A program made the position numbers and the translations under genes. Under the pieces are notes generated by a model that was given only the letters and a program-made list of their open reading frames with translations, was not told the origin of the DNA and did no database searches. Positions 1 through 9,128 of a stretch of 36,640 bases of DNA are shown one piece after another; position 1 is the first letter of the stretch, and each line of letters starts with the position of its first letter. This DNA comes from a bacterium (GTDB lineage Bacteria > Krumholzibacteriota > Krumholzibacteriia > LZORAL124-64-63), in the NCBI GenBank assembly GCA_003353795.1, contig PIVY01000030.1:1-36640 (forward strand). Direction: 5' to 3'.

Positions 1-1367
1 TCAGCGCCACCATGGCCGTTCCTCGCTGGAAGGGCTACATGAGCCCGACCAATCCCGATCGCTTCTGGGCCATGCACGGGGGCAGTCATTCGCAGGCCAC
101 CAACATCGTCTATACCGACGACGCCGGCGAGACCTGGAACGACACCGGCATGCAGGCCATCCTGGACGGTTACCTCGATTTCCACGCGTCCCTGGCCGGA
201 TACGGCGACGACCTCTACGTGTCGGTTCCCTACGGCGTCGGCATTCGCGGCCGTCACTGGGCCGCCCCCGCCGAGAGCAATGACGACCGTCGGATCCTTG
301 CCACCATTCCCGGCACCACTGCTGGTTACCGCTCCAACACGATGATCGACGGCAACGGTCGCTGGTGGATCTTCACCCGGTACGCCAACAATGCCAACGA
401 GAATGTCGAGTACGGCTACTCGGACGACAACGGCGCCACCTGGACCTACGGCGACGCCTACGCGGCCGGACAGGAGGACGTGCGGATCGGATCCATGCCG
501 GCAGCCGACGGCTCGGCCATGCTCTTCGTCCTCTACCTGCAGAGCGACCGCGGCTACGAGTACTACAAGTGGAATGGCAACCGCTTCGTGGCGCTGCCCG
601 ACCACTCCATCTGGGCCGAGTACATCGGCTGGGAGCGTCGGTTCACCCACAACACCGTGGGCGACAACATCCACCTCATCTTCCGGGACGGCGATCGCCT
701 GCGCCACGTCTGGAAGGCCCACAACAACGGTCAGGGAACCTGGAACTCGAGCCTCGTGCCCACCACGGCATCCGATGAGATCGACCCGGTGGCCACGGTG
801 CGCGGCAACGAGCTCTACCTCTTCTATTCCCTGCACACCAACGACAGCAATCCCGCGACGGCCAGGGTTCGCGCCATCGTCTGGGATCAGAACACGCGGT
901 CCTGGGGCGAAGAGATCGACGTCTCCACGGCATCGACCCACAACATGATGCCCAACACCTGCTTCCAGGTCCCCATGTCGTCGAACTACATCCCGGTCTA
1001 CTGGAATGCCGACAGCAACGGCACCGACATCATGTTCAGCAAGCTGCTCGTCTCCTCGACACACGTCGACACCCCCGACGTGGCGGTCGACCGCCCCGCC
1101 CTCCTGCCCAGCTATCCCAATCCGTTCAATCCGCGCACGACCATCCCGTTCTCCCTGCCCCGCGACGCGTCCATCCGGCTGTCCATCTACGACGTCACCG
1201 GGCGGCTCATCGACGTGCTGGCCGAGGGATCCCACACCGCCGGAGAGCATGACGTCACCTGGCTGGGACGTGATCGCCACGGCAACAGCGTCCCCTCGGG
1301 CGTCTATCATGTGCGGTTGGTCGTTGGTGGCGAGGTCAGCTCGGATCGTGTTACCTTGATCCGCTGA
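1..1367 (+). CDS. Secreted BNR/sialidase-like protein with FlgD-like C-terminal domain (5' partial)
   Basis: The reading frame is already open at base 3, so the first ATG at 12 is probably internal and the gene is cut by the window edge. The visible 451 residues carry Asp-box-like turns (YTDDAGETW, YSDDNGATW) typical of BNR/sialidase beta-propellers, which often bind or cut glycans outside the cell. The last ~85 residues begin SYPNPFNPRTTIPFSLP and contain YDVTGRLI and VPSGVYHVRL, the pattern of a FlgD-like Ig / C-terminal sorting-type domain found on exported proteins. Function beyond 'secreted propeller protein' cannot be given; no catalytic Arg triad or Asp/Tyr/Glu set was established. The adjacent glycan locus fits, but does not prove, a carbohydrate-related role. 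Confidence 0.75.
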   Translation, partial: SATMAVPRWKGYMSPTNPDRFWAMHGGSHSQATNIVYTDDAGETWNDTGMQAILDGYLDFHASLAGYGDDLYVSVPYGVGIRGRHWAAPAESNDDRRILATIPGTTAGYRSNTMIDGNGRWWIFTRYANNANENVEYGYSDDNGATWTYGDAYAAGQEDVRIGSMPAADGSAMLFVLYLQSDRGYEYYKWNGNRFVALPDHSIWAEYIGWERRFTHNTVGDNIHLIFRDGDRLRHVWKAHNNGQGTWNSSLVPTTASDEIDPVATVRGNELYLFYSLHTNDSNPATARVRAIVWDQNTRSWGEEIDVSTASTHNMMPNTCFQVPMSSNYIPVYWNADSNGTDIMFSKLLVSSTHVDTPDVAVDRPALLPSYPNPFNPRTTIPFSLPRDASIRLSIYDVTGRLIDVLAEGSHTAGEHDVTWLGRDRHGNSVPSGVYHVRLVVGGEVSSDRVTLIR

Positions 1368-1450
1368 TATCGACCGCAACCGGCGAACCGATTCGCTCGA
1401 CGCGATCCTGAACGACTGCTCCAGACTGCTTTCCCGCTCAAGGAGTCCCC

Positions 1451-3301
1451 ATGCCCGGCATCGTGGCGCGCATCGGCGGCCGGCCCTCGTCGGGCCCGGA
1501 GACCGACACCGTCCTCGGCATCCTCAAGCACTTCCCCTTCTACGAAACATCCAGCGAGACCTGCGATCGCGGCTGGGTCGGCTGGGCGGGCATCGGACGC
1601 GGCGAGCGTCGGCTGACCCGCGACCACGCCCGGCGTCATCTAGTCGCCTATCACGGCGACGGCGCCGAGCGGCAGCCCGACGACCAGTACGCAGCGCGCG
1701 TGGAGTCCATCGCCTCCCTCGCCGGCGGTGATCCCGCTGGTCTGGCCGCCCGCCTCGGCGGTTCATTCGCAGCCGCCTGCCTGGATCGCGAGACCGGGGC
1801 TTTCCATTGCCTCACCGACCGCTTCGGCCACCACCGGGTCTACTACCGGCAACTGGGCGACGTCCTCTACCTCGCCTGCGAGCTCAAGGCGTTCATGGGC
1901 TGGCCCGAGTTTCCCCTCGAGGAGGATCCGGCGGCGCTGCGCGATCTGATCAACTACGGCTACCCCCTCGGCGACCGCACCTCCCTGGCCGGCGTCAAGC
2001 TCCTGCGGCCGGCGTCGCACCTGACGTTCCAGGACGGCACCCTCACCGTGCAGCGCTACTGGCGACCCCGCTACGAGCCCCAGGACGCGCCCGACGAGCT
2101 GCTCCGCGAAGAAGGCCATCGCCTCTTCGTCGAGACGTTCGCCGCCAAGACCGCGGGCGCCGAGCAGGTGATCCTGCCGGTGTCCGGCGGCCTCGATTCG
2201 CGCATCCTCCTGGGCGAGGCCCTCGCCCAGGGCAAGGAGCCGTTCTCCTACACCTACGGCCACCGGCGCAGTCGCGAGACCGAGGTGTCCTGCGACCTGA
2301 TGGAGCATCTCGGCGTGGCGCCCACGCGGGTTGCCCTCGACGACTGGCCCAACGCCGTCGACTCGGTTCGGCGCACGTCCTGGTTCGCCGAGGGCATGGT
2401 CAATTCCACCATCGCGCACCTCGACGTGGTCCTGCAGCACTTCGTGGACCGGCCACGGACCGCCCTCTTCATCAACGGCATCTACGGCGGCCCCACCAAT
2501 TTCAGCTCCGGCTACCACAAGCCCGACGAGCTGGTCACCGACATGTCCCGCCAGGAGAAGATCGCCCGCATCGGCCGGACCATGTTCTCCGACCGGCTGC
2601 ACTCGGCGGCCAACTACCGCAAGCTCACCCCGGATTTCGCGAAGGTCTGCGACGAGGGCTACGATCGCGAGATCGACGGGCTGCTGGACGAATACGAGCC
2701 GGCCTCGCCGCTGTTCGGCCACCAGAAGGACGCTTTCTACGCCGACAACCGCCTCTGCCGGTTCATGAACCAGGTCGACCTCAACCGCTTCTACTGGGAC
2801 GAGGTCATCCCCCTGACGTCGAACGATCTCTACGACTTCTATCTGCGCCTGCCGGACGACATCAAGTTTGGTCGTCGGCTGCACCGGCAGATTCTCGTGG
2901 AACACTATCCCGAGGCGTCAGCGGTTCCCACGTCCGCCACGGGCCTGTCGGTGGCCGACGAGCTCGCCGGCAAACCGCCCATCCCGCCGCCGACGAATGC
3001 GCGGCGATTGCGCGTACAGCACTGGTTGCGCCGTCTCTCGAGGGGCCGTTACGATCCGCCCAATCCGGCGAACTTCCGCAGCCACGATTATGTCTACCGG
3101 CGGAATCGTCCCCTGCGGGAGTACTACGAAAGCGTGCTGGGCGACCCGCAGCCCCTATCCCGCGACTACTTCGATTTCGATCAGGTCGGCCGGATCATGG
3201 TCGAACTGCGACAGGGCGCTCAGATGGCCGCCAAGATGGCCGAGGTCATGGCCTGGGAACTCTGGGTCCGTCAGCTGCGGGCCCGCCGCTGGGATATCTA
3301 G
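1451..3301 (+). CDS. Asparagine synthetase-like amidotransferase lacking the N-terminal Cys
   Basis: The 616-residue protein has the AsnB layout: an N-terminal class II glutaminase-like domain (to about residue 200), then an ATP-pyrophosphatase domain with the PP-loop SGGLDS at residues 245-250. The start is fixed by AAGGAG five bases before ATG. The N-terminus reads MPGI rather than MCGI, so the catalytic Cys2 needed to release ammonia from glutamine is absent. The enzyme may therefore use free ammonia or another amine, or form an amide within a substrate. AsnB homologues of this kind occur in exopolysaccharide loci, and lasso-peptide cyclases belong to the same family and also lack the glutaminase Cys. 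The next genes (sulfotransferase, acyltransferase, CapK) favour glycan modification. Substrate unknown. Confidence 0.8.
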   Translation: MPGIVARIGGRPSSGPETDTVLGILKHFPFYETSSETCDRGWVGWAGIGRGERRLTRDHARRHLVAYHGDGAERQPDDQYAARVESIASLAGGDPAGLAARLGGSFAAACLDRETGAFHCLTDRFGHHRVYYRQLGDVLYLACELKAFMGWPEFPLEEDPAALRDLINYGYPLGDRTSLAGVKLLRPASHLTFQDGTLTVQRYWRPRYEPQDAPDELLREEGHRLFVETFAAKTAGAEQVILPVSGGLDSRILLGEALAQGKEPFSYTYGHRRSRETEVSCDLMEHLGVAPTRVALDDWPNAVDSVRRTSWFAEGMVNSTIAHLDVVLQHFVDRPRTALFINGIYGGPTNFSSGYHKPDELVTDMSRQEKIARIGRTMFSDRLHSAANYRKLTPDFAKVCDEGYDREIDGLLDEYEPASPLFGHQKDAFYADNRLCRFMNQVDLNRFYWDEVIPLTSNDLYDFYLRLPDDIKFGRRLHRQILVEHYPEASAVPTSATGLSVADELAGKPPIPPPTNARRLRVQHWLRRLSRGRYDPPNPANFRSHDYVYRRNRPLREYYESVLGDPQPLSRDYFDFDQVGRIMVELRQGAQMAAKMAEVMAWELWVRQLRARRWDI

Positions 3302-3359
3302 CATCATCGGAATCGGCCGGCGACCGCGGTCGCCGCTGCCGACCCGCGAAAGGAACAGG

Positions 3360-4274
3360 ATGTCGCACAGGATCGAATGCGTGACCGGCGAGGGCACCTT
3401 GCATGTGTTCAAGCTCGCGCGAGGCTGGAAGCGGAATCTCGCGGTGCAGGTGAAAGCCCAGGCGGGTGGCCAGGTCCGCAAGGCAGGCTTTCCCGCTGAT
3501 CTGGACCACCTCGAAATCGACGGTCTCGATCCCGATGCGGCCTACACCGTGACCGTGCAGCGTAGCCGGATCTGGGAGCGTTTCCGCCATGCCGCCGAGG
3601 AGTTCACCATCACGCCGCGCACCCAGGACCTGCGCCTGCTCGTGACCGGATCGGGACGATCCGGCACCAAGACCTTCGCCCATTTCTTCGACGGTCTCCG
3701 TTTCACCGACGGCACGACCATCACGGCCCGCCACGAGCCCCTCAGCGACTGGGTTCTCGAGGCGCTCGCCGCCGGCGACGCCGACCTACCGGTGCTGCAG
3801 CAGCGCGGCGCCCTGCACAACGTGGAGACCGCGCCCTACTACAGCCTCTATCCCGACGTGATCCGGGCGGACAAGGTGGTCCTGGTGATCCGCGATGGCC
3901 GGCGGGTGGTCCAGTCAGGATTGAACCGCGGCTGGTACACCGACAACTCGCCGTGGAACAGCATCAAGCGCGACTACGGCGGCGATCAATTCGAGAACGC
4001 GTGCCACCTCTGGGTCGATGCCAACACGGGCCCCGCCCCCCAGGCCGACGCGGTCTTCCGGCTCGAGGATCTGGTGTCCGACGGTGGGGAAATGGCGCGA
4101 TTGTGCACGGTCGCCGGCGTGGATGCCGCTGGCAAGGAGCTTCCTCACTCCAATCGCGGTCGTCAGCCATCCACTGGATTCGCGGACTGGTCGCCGGAGC
4201 AGCACCGGACGTTCGCGTCCATCTGTGGCGAGTTGATGGACCGCCACTACCCGGAATGGCGGCAGGACGGGTAG
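3360..4274 (+). CDS. Sulfotransferase-like protein with FnIII-like N-terminus
   Basis: The frame is open further upstream, but the ATG at 3360 follows AAAGGAACAGG and avoids overlap with the upstream gene, giving 304 residues. Residues 1-85 look like a small beta-sandwich (DHLEIDGLDPDAAYTVTV resembles an FnIII strand/turn). From residue 91 comes a P-loop-like PAPS-binding segment, LLVTGSGRSGTKTF, and later LVIRDGRRVVQSG, matching the 3'-phosphate-binding region of the sulfotransferase fold. The expected reaction is transfer of sulfate from PAPS to a hydroxyl or amine, here presumably on the glycan made by this locus. It follows the AsnB-like gene by 58 bp on the same strand and converges on the acyltransferase with a 9-bp gap. 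The exact acceptor is unknown. Confidence 0.75.
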   Translation: MSHRIECVTGEGTLHVFKLARGWKRNLAVQVKAQAGGQVRKAGFPADLDHLEIDGLDPDAAYTVTVQRSRIWERFRHAAEEFTITPRTQDLRLLVTGSGRSGTKTFAHFFDGLRFTDGTTITARHEPLSDWVLEALAAGDADLPVLQQRGALHNVETAPYYSLYPDVIRADKVVLVIRDGRRVVQSGLNRGWYTDNSPWNSIKRDYGGDQFENACHLWVDANTGPAPQADAVFRLEDLVSDGGEMARLCTVAGVDAAGKELPHSNRGRQPSTGFADWSPEQHRTFASICGELMDRHYPEWRQDG

Positions 4275-4283
4275 GCGGGTGCT

Positions 4284-4862
4284 TTACGGCTTGGGAGTCT
4301 CGGCATCACCCTTGGGCAGGTTCTTCCGCGAACCGATGACGCGGGCAGGGTTGCCCATGAGAATGCAGTAGTCGGGATACTTCTTGGCCCCCACCACCGC
4401 GCCGGCACCCACCACGCAGCCGTGCCCGAGCACGGTCCCCGGCATGATGAACGAGTTGGCGCCCAGCCAGCAGTCGGGCCCGATGATCACGGGCTTGAAG
4501 TCGGCGCCTTGCAGACGGATGGGAGTGTCAGGATCCTCGATGCGGTGATTCTGGGTCCAGACCTTGACGCCGGGCCCGATGAGGACGTCGTCGCCGATCT
4601 CCAGACCGCCACCGGCCTGCAGAAACACCTGCTCCCCCAGATACACGTTGTCGCCGACCTTCACCAGCTGGGGATTCCGGACCCGCAGTCCCGGATAGAC
4701 CTCGAGCCCCTCGCCCGCGGCCGCGAAGACCTGCCGGTAGAGCCGCGCACGGACCAGGGAACCCGGATTGCCGGGCATGTCGCGGAACATGGCAATGGCC
4801 AGATCCAGCCGTCCCCGCCGGGACTTCAGCATCCACCAGAGTTCGCGCCAGAAGGATCCCAC
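4284..4862 (-). CDS. Left-handed beta-helix (hexapeptide) O-acyltransferase
   Basis: The 192-residue protein is of WbbJ/maltose-acetyltransferase type. After a basic N-terminal helix it shows hexapeptide-repeat turns (VGDNVYLGEQVFLQ, IGDDVLIGPGVKVW, IGPDCWLGANSFIMPG), the signature of trimeric acetyl- or succinyl-CoA-dependent sugar O-acyltransferases. The likely catalytic His lies in WTQNHRIEDPDTP. The start is GTG at 4862, preceded by GGGAG at a good distance. It is the last gene of a minus-strand run and lies 22 bp after the CapK-like gene. It probably decorates the same surface polysaccharide; the sugar position is unknown. Confidence 0.85.
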   Translation of the reverse strand: MGSFWRELWWMLKSRRGRLDLAIAMFRDMPGNPGSLVRARLYRQVFAAAGEGLEVYPGLRVRNPQLVKVGDNVYLGEQVFLQAGGGLEIGDDVLIGPGVKVWTQNHRIEDPDTPIRLQGADFKPVIIGPDCWLGANSFIMPGTVLGHGCVVGAGAVVGAKKYPDYCILMGNPARVIGSRKNLPKGDAETPKP

Positions 4863-4884
4863 CGTCCATCTCCCTGGATAGCCG

Positions 4885-6243
4885 TCAGCCGGCGATCTCG
4901 TTCACGGTGAATCGGTACTTGCCCGAAGCCGTCCGTTCGATCGTCGGAGGGTACTCGAATTCCACCCGCATGTCTGCTCCGAGAATTCGCCTTACGAGCT
5001 TGATCAGGCGCACCTCGTCACTCTCCCGGGAGAATGACGGCCCCGGCACGATCCGGATCAGGACGTGGTCGGACGCCTGCTGGCGAAACTGGGCCTGCAG
5101 GAAGGCGTCGCTGCCACAGGCGTGAGTCTGCTCGTCGACGTAGATCTCGTGGAAGGTCATGCCCGACACCCGCGAACCGTCCAGGGCGATCAGGAAATCG
5201 GTCTGGCGCCCCGCCAGGGCGCCCATGATCGGCAGGCCCGCCGAGAGTTCACCCTCCGCGTCGAGGAATGCCGCGTCGCCGATGCGGTATCGGATGAATG
5301 GAAAGGCGCGGTTCCAGAAGTCGGTTACCAGAACGTCGCCGCACTCGCCGGGCTCGGCCTCCACCTCCAGAACCATGCTGTTGGCGTAGTAGCGCAACCG
5401 CCCTGCATCGTCTTCCTGGGCCATGGGGCCGTTCTCGCGCGAGCCGTAACGGTCGCGTACGCGGCAGCCGAAGACCCGCTGCACCAGGGCACGGTCGGCC
5501 GGGTAGAGCGGTTCGGCGGTGGTCACCACCAGCCTTACCGATGGGATCTCAGCGCCCACGGCGTCGAGGTAGGCAGCGATCTCCTTGATGCTCAGGGCGT
5601 AGCCGTAGACGATCTCGGTGCGTTGGCGCTGCATCTGTTCGACCCAGGTCGCCAGTCGGGCCTCGTCGATGTGGGACGCGTCGATGGCCATGCGGCGCCA
5701 GCCGAGCCAGTTGCGCAGGCGGGTCTGCAGTCGTGCCCTGCCCGTCGGCAGATCCTGGTGGGCGTTCCAGACCGCCGCCACCGGATCGCCGGGATGCCAG
5801 TCGTAGGCGGCGTTGGCGAGCACGGTCATGGCCTCGCGGCGCCAGACGCAGGGACGGTCGTACCAGAAGCGGAACGAGTTGCCGGTGGTGCCCCCGGTGG
5901 CCGTAGGCACCAGATCGCTCTCGGCGACGTCGTCGGCCCGGATCTCGTCCTGCCGGGCTACAATGTGGGTCTTCTCCAGGGGCGGCACCCGTTTCAGGTC
6001 GTCGAGATCGTGGAACTGATCGGGATGGAAGCCTGCCTCGGCGAAGTGCTGCCGATAGAAGGCCGAATGCTCGTTGGCATGCTCGAGGATCGCCCGTGTC
6101 CGCGCCACCTGCAGTTCCCGGCGCGCGGTAGGGTCGGACACCAGATCCAGTTCCCGCCTCAGGGCCGGAAGTTCCGGACGGTAGTGATTGCCGTGACGCG
6201 CCGCCAGCCAGGGGCAGAAGACCTCACGACGCAACCAGGACAT
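4885..6243 (-). CDS. CapK/PaaK-like adenylate-forming enzyme (copy 1)
   Basis: The frame is open upstream, but the ATG at 6243 shares one base with the TGA of the preceding glycosyltransferase gene (TGATG), a coupled start, giving 452 residues. It belongs to the phenylacetate-CoA ligase/CapK branch of the ANL superfamily. The P-loop-like TGGTTGNS is at about residues 116-123, and YGSRENG matches the adenylate-binding core. The C-terminal lid ends in ASGKYRF, where the catalytic Lys is expected. The CxCGR zinc-like motif seen in the second copy is absent here. CapK proteins are common in capsule loci, where their substrate is largely unknown; activating a carboxylate for attachment to a sugar is the usual guess. 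Confidence 0.85.
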   Translation of the reverse strand: MSWLRREVFCPWLAARHGNHYRPELPALRRELDLVSDPTARRELQVARTRAILEHANEHSAFYRQHFAEAGFHPDQFHDLDDLKRVPPLEKTHIVARQDEIRADDVAESDLVPTATGGTTGNSFRFWYDRPCVWRREAMTVLANAAYDWHPGDPVAAVWNAHQDLPTGRARLQTRLRNWLGWRRMAIDASHIDEARLATWVEQMQRQRTEIVYGYALSIKEIAAYLDAVGAEIPSVRLVVTTAEPLYPADRALVQRVFGCRVRDRYGSRENGPMAQEDDAGRLRYYANSMVLEVEAEPGECGDVLVTDFWNRAFPFIRYRIGDAAFLDAEGELSAGLPIMGALAGRQTDFLIALDGSRVSGMTFHEIYVDEQTHACGSDAFLQAQFRQQASDHVLIRIVPGPSFSRESDEVRLIKLVRRILGADMRVEFEYPPTIERTASGKYRFTVNEIAG

Positions 6244-7319
6244 CACGCCTGGAACTCCCTCGGTAGGACCCCGCCACTGGCAGGGCCGTAGGTTTCGATG
6301 AGCAGGGGCTCGCCGGTGCGACCGATCCTTGCCTGTTCCAGCCGCAGAGCGAAGTTGTAGATCGACTGCATGTGCAGCGCCGTGGTGTAGAGCGGGTCGC
6401 GCAGCCGAACGCGACCGGCGGCGCTCATGCGCTCGCGACGCTCGGGATCGGCCACCAGCGCATGAACCGCCTCTTCGAGCGCCGCCTCGTCGCCCGCCGG
6501 CACCACCAACCCTTCCAGACCCGACTCCATGTAGCCCGGCGCACTGCGCTCGTCGGCCAGGACGATGGGTTTGCCCAGAATCATGGCGTTCAGCAGGGTC
6601 TGGTGCCCGGCGGTGCGGATGAAATCGGCGGGATGAGCCTCGAGGAGAATCGTGCAGCGCGCCAGCAATCGGCGGAACTCCTCCGGGGTCACGCCGCGCA
6701 CCGAGACGTGGGGCAGACCCTCTGCCAGCGGAGGGATTTCCGGATTGGTGGTGGCGATCACCACCGGGAAGTCCAGATTCCGCACGGCGGCGATCAAGGT
6801 CGGATAGTCGCGCCCGTTGTTGCCGCCGGCGAAGATGAATCCGTCGTCGCCCTCCTCGAAGGTGAAACCCTCGAGGGTTGTGTGGTAAGGGTGGAACTGG
6901 AAGCGGTCGCGCGGCAGATCGTACTCCCGTGCGAAGACGTCGCCGTCGTCCTGGCCCCAGACCACGGCCCGAACGTTTCCGTGCCGGAAGGCCCACATCT
7001 TGGCGGCGTCGAAGAGCCCCAGCAACCCGCTGCGACGGCGCTCCATGAGGAGGTCGAACATCACGTGGGTCCGCGGCTGGACGAACGGCCGCAGCAACGC
7101 CTGCAGGCCCGCCAGCGCGAAGGCCGACCGTGTCCCGTAGGTCACGAAGGCAACCACGCCTGGCGTGCGTCTGGCCTCGAGCCACAGCGCCCAGCTCTCC
7201 ACCAGCGGTCGAATCACCGCGGGTAGCCGGTCGAGGCTCTTGGTCAGACGATGGGGCTGGAAATTGGCGGGATCGCCGTGATCGGTCACGACCCGGACGC
7301 TGTCTTCCCGAGGTGTCAT
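6243..7319 (-). CDS. GT-B glycosyltransferase (GT4/GT1-like)
   Basis: A start at 7376 is possible, but the ATG at 7319 has GAAGGGCGA a few bases upstream and is preferred, giving 358 residues. The C-terminal half has GT-B features: FIFAGGNNGRDYPTL at the domain linker, then a nucleotide-sugar-binding region with NAMILGKPIVLADERSAPGY and GLEGLVVPAGDEAALEEAV. The N-terminal half, where the acceptor binds, is divergent. It probably adds a sugar to a lipid-linked intermediate on the cytoplasmic face. It is the first gene of the minus-strand set, ahead of CapK and the acyltransferase, and its stop overlaps the CapK start by one base. Donor and acceptor are unknown. Confidence 0.8.
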   Translation of the reverse strand: MTPREDSVRVVTDHGDPANFQPHRLTKSLDRLPAVIRPLVESWALWLEARRTPGVVAFVTYGTRSAFALAGLQALLRPFVQPRTHVMFDLLMERRRSGLLGLFDAAKMWAFRHGNVRAVVWGQDDGDVFAREYDLPRDRFQFHPYHTTLEGFTFEEGDDGFIFAGGNNGRDYPTLIAAVRNLDFPVVIATTNPEIPPLAEGLPHVSVRGVTPEEFRRLLARCTILLEAHPADFIRTAGHQTLLNAMILGKPIVLADERSAPGYMESGLEGLVVPAGDEAALEEAVHALVADPERRERMSAAGRVRLRDPLYTTALHMQSIYNFALRLEQARIGRTGEPLLIETYGPASGGVLPREFQA

Positions 7320-7524
7320 CGACTCGCCCTTCGCGAGGGTTCCGACATACGATAACCGGTCATCCCGGGGTTGCAACTGCAGACCGCCCAGGAAACCGTC
7401 CGAGGCCCCGGGGCACCCCGCCGTTCAAAATAGGTGCTTGACCGTCAAGGCAAATGAGTCGAAATAGCATGGCGAGCTTCGGCAGGATCCGCCGGGGTCG
7501 AAATCGCCCACCGGGAGCCAGTGC

Positions 7525-9012
7525 ATGTCCGATGTCACCAGCGAGTCGAAGCTTGTCGCCAAGCACTCGTCGGTTTACGCCGTGGGGAATCTCCTGCGGC
7601 GGGTCGGGTCGCTGCTCCTGCTGCCGCTCTACACGTCGTACCTCACGCCCGAGGACTACGGCGTCAAGGAACTCATCGCCCTGACCGTGGACATCGCCAG
7701 CATCCTGCTGGCCACGTCGGTGTCCTCGGGGATCTTCCGCTTCTACTTCGACAGCGACGATCCGAAGCGGCGCAACCTGGTCATGAGCACATCCATCATG
7801 ACGCTCGGTAGCTTCGGGCTGCTGGCCATGGCCATTCTCTGGCCGCTGACCGGTCCCCTGGCCGGCCTCATCCTCGATGACGTCGGCCTGGCCCACCTCC
7901 TGCTTATCGGATTCGGCACGCTCTGGTTCCAGACGGTCAATCATGTGGCGTTCGCCTACATGCGGGCTCACCAGAAATCCGTGCAATTCGTGATCGCGTC
8001 CATGGCCGCCTTCCTGCTCACCATCGGCCTGAACGTCTACTTCATCGTCGCTCTGAACCTCGGCGTCTTCGGCATCCTGATATCCACGCTGTTGACGAGC
8101 GTGGTGATGTTCCTGGTGCTGACGATTCCCCTGCTGGTGAAGATCGGCCTCCGTTTCGATCGCAAGCTCCTGGTCGAGATCCTCGCCTTCGGCTGGCCGA
8201 ATGCCATCTCGAGCCTCGCCAGCCTGGTGGTCAAGATGGCCGACCGCTTCTTCCTCAAGGCGTATTCCGGCATCGCCGAGGCGGGCATCTACTCCCTCGG
8301 AGCGCGATTCGCCGCCGTGCCGAATCAGTTCATCTCGGTGCCGTTCAATCAGAGCTGGATGCCGCGCCGGTTCGAGATCGCCAAGCAGCCCGACAGCGAA
8401 CGGATCTTCGGCCGCATCTTCACCTACTACCTCGCGGTGATCGGCTTCGCCGGCCTGATCGTCTCGGTTTTGACCACCGACCTGATCAGGCTCATGGCCG
8501 ACTCGCAGTTCTGGTCCGCCGCTGGCGTGGTCCCAGTGCTGGTGCTCGCCAACATCGTGTTCACCTTCCACTACCACTTCAACATCGGCCTGCTGCTGGA
8601 GAAGAAAACCAAGTACATCGCCGTGGTGAACGTCGTGAACGTGGTCCTGGTCATGGCGCTGTACTGGCTGCTGATTCCGCGTTTCGGGTCCATGGGCGCA
8701 GCGTTCTCGTCGTTGCTTGCGTTCACGTTCAAGGCGGTAATGACCTTCGTGCTCGGGCGTCGGTTCTACAAGACGCACTTCGAGGGGCGGCGGGCCTTGC
8801 AGCTGCTGGCGGTGGCCGCGGTGATCTACTTCGGCTCCCGGGCCATCGCCCTGCCGACGCCCGCGATCTCGTTGCTGGTCAAGGGCGCGGTCATCGTGAC
8901 CGCTTATCCGCTGCTCCTGTTCGCGTTGCGATTCTTCACGCCGGATGAGCGGCGGCAGATGTGGAGCATGATCCGAAGTCGTATTCCGTGGCTGCGCAAG
9001 TCGGCCGCATGA
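7525..9012 (+). CDS. Polysaccharide flippase (Wzx/MurJ-like, MOP superfamily)
   Basis: The 495-residue polytopic membrane protein opens with a short polar stretch and then shows about 12-14 hydrophobic segments. Early landmarks are VYAVGNLLRRVGSLLLLPLY and YLTPEDYGVKEL, typical of oligosaccharide flippases. It should move an undecaprenyl-linked oligosaccharide across the inner membrane. The start has GGGAG seven bases before ATG. It sits head-to-head with the glycosyltransferase gene across 205 bp and precedes a CapK gene and an O-antigen ligase gene on the same strand, consistent with a Wzx/Wzy-type export route. Confidence 0.9.
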   Translation: MSDVTSESKLVAKHSSVYAVGNLLRRVGSLLLLPLYTSYLTPEDYGVKELIALTVDIASILLATSVSSGIFRFYFDSDDPKRRNLVMSTSIMTLGSFGLLAMAILWPLTGPLAGLILDDVGLAHLLLIGFGTLWFQTVNHVAFAYMRAHQKSVQFVIASMAAFLLTIGLNVYFIVALNLGVFGILISTLLTSVVMFLVLTIPLLVKIGLRFDRKLLVEILAFGWPNAISSLASLVVKMADRFFLKAYSGIAEAGIYSLGARFAAVPNQFISVPFNQSWMPRRFEIAKQPDSERIFGRIFTYYLAVIGFAGLIVSVLTTDLIRLMADSQFWSAAGVVPVLVLANIVFTFHYHFNIGLLLEKKTKYIAVVNVVNVVLVMALYWLLIPRFGSMGAAFSSLLAFTFKAVMTFVLGRRFYKTHFEGRRALQLLAVAAVIYFGSRAIALPTPAISLLVKGAVIVTAYPLLLFALRFFTPDERRQMWSMIRSRIPWLRKSAA

Positions 9013-9128
9013 TGGCGATGGCTTGTGAATCCGGGGAGTTCTAGGTAGGATTGGCGTGCCTCGGCGCGGGGTTCGTCGTCATCGATTCAGGGACGGCGCC
9101 GGACGGTTTCTCGACCACAGGAGCGACG

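Noticed and set aside
7360-8778. 472-codon open frame antisense to the flippase gene
   Set aside because: Low-complexity, charged translation with no recognisable domain, opposite a well-supported membrane protein.
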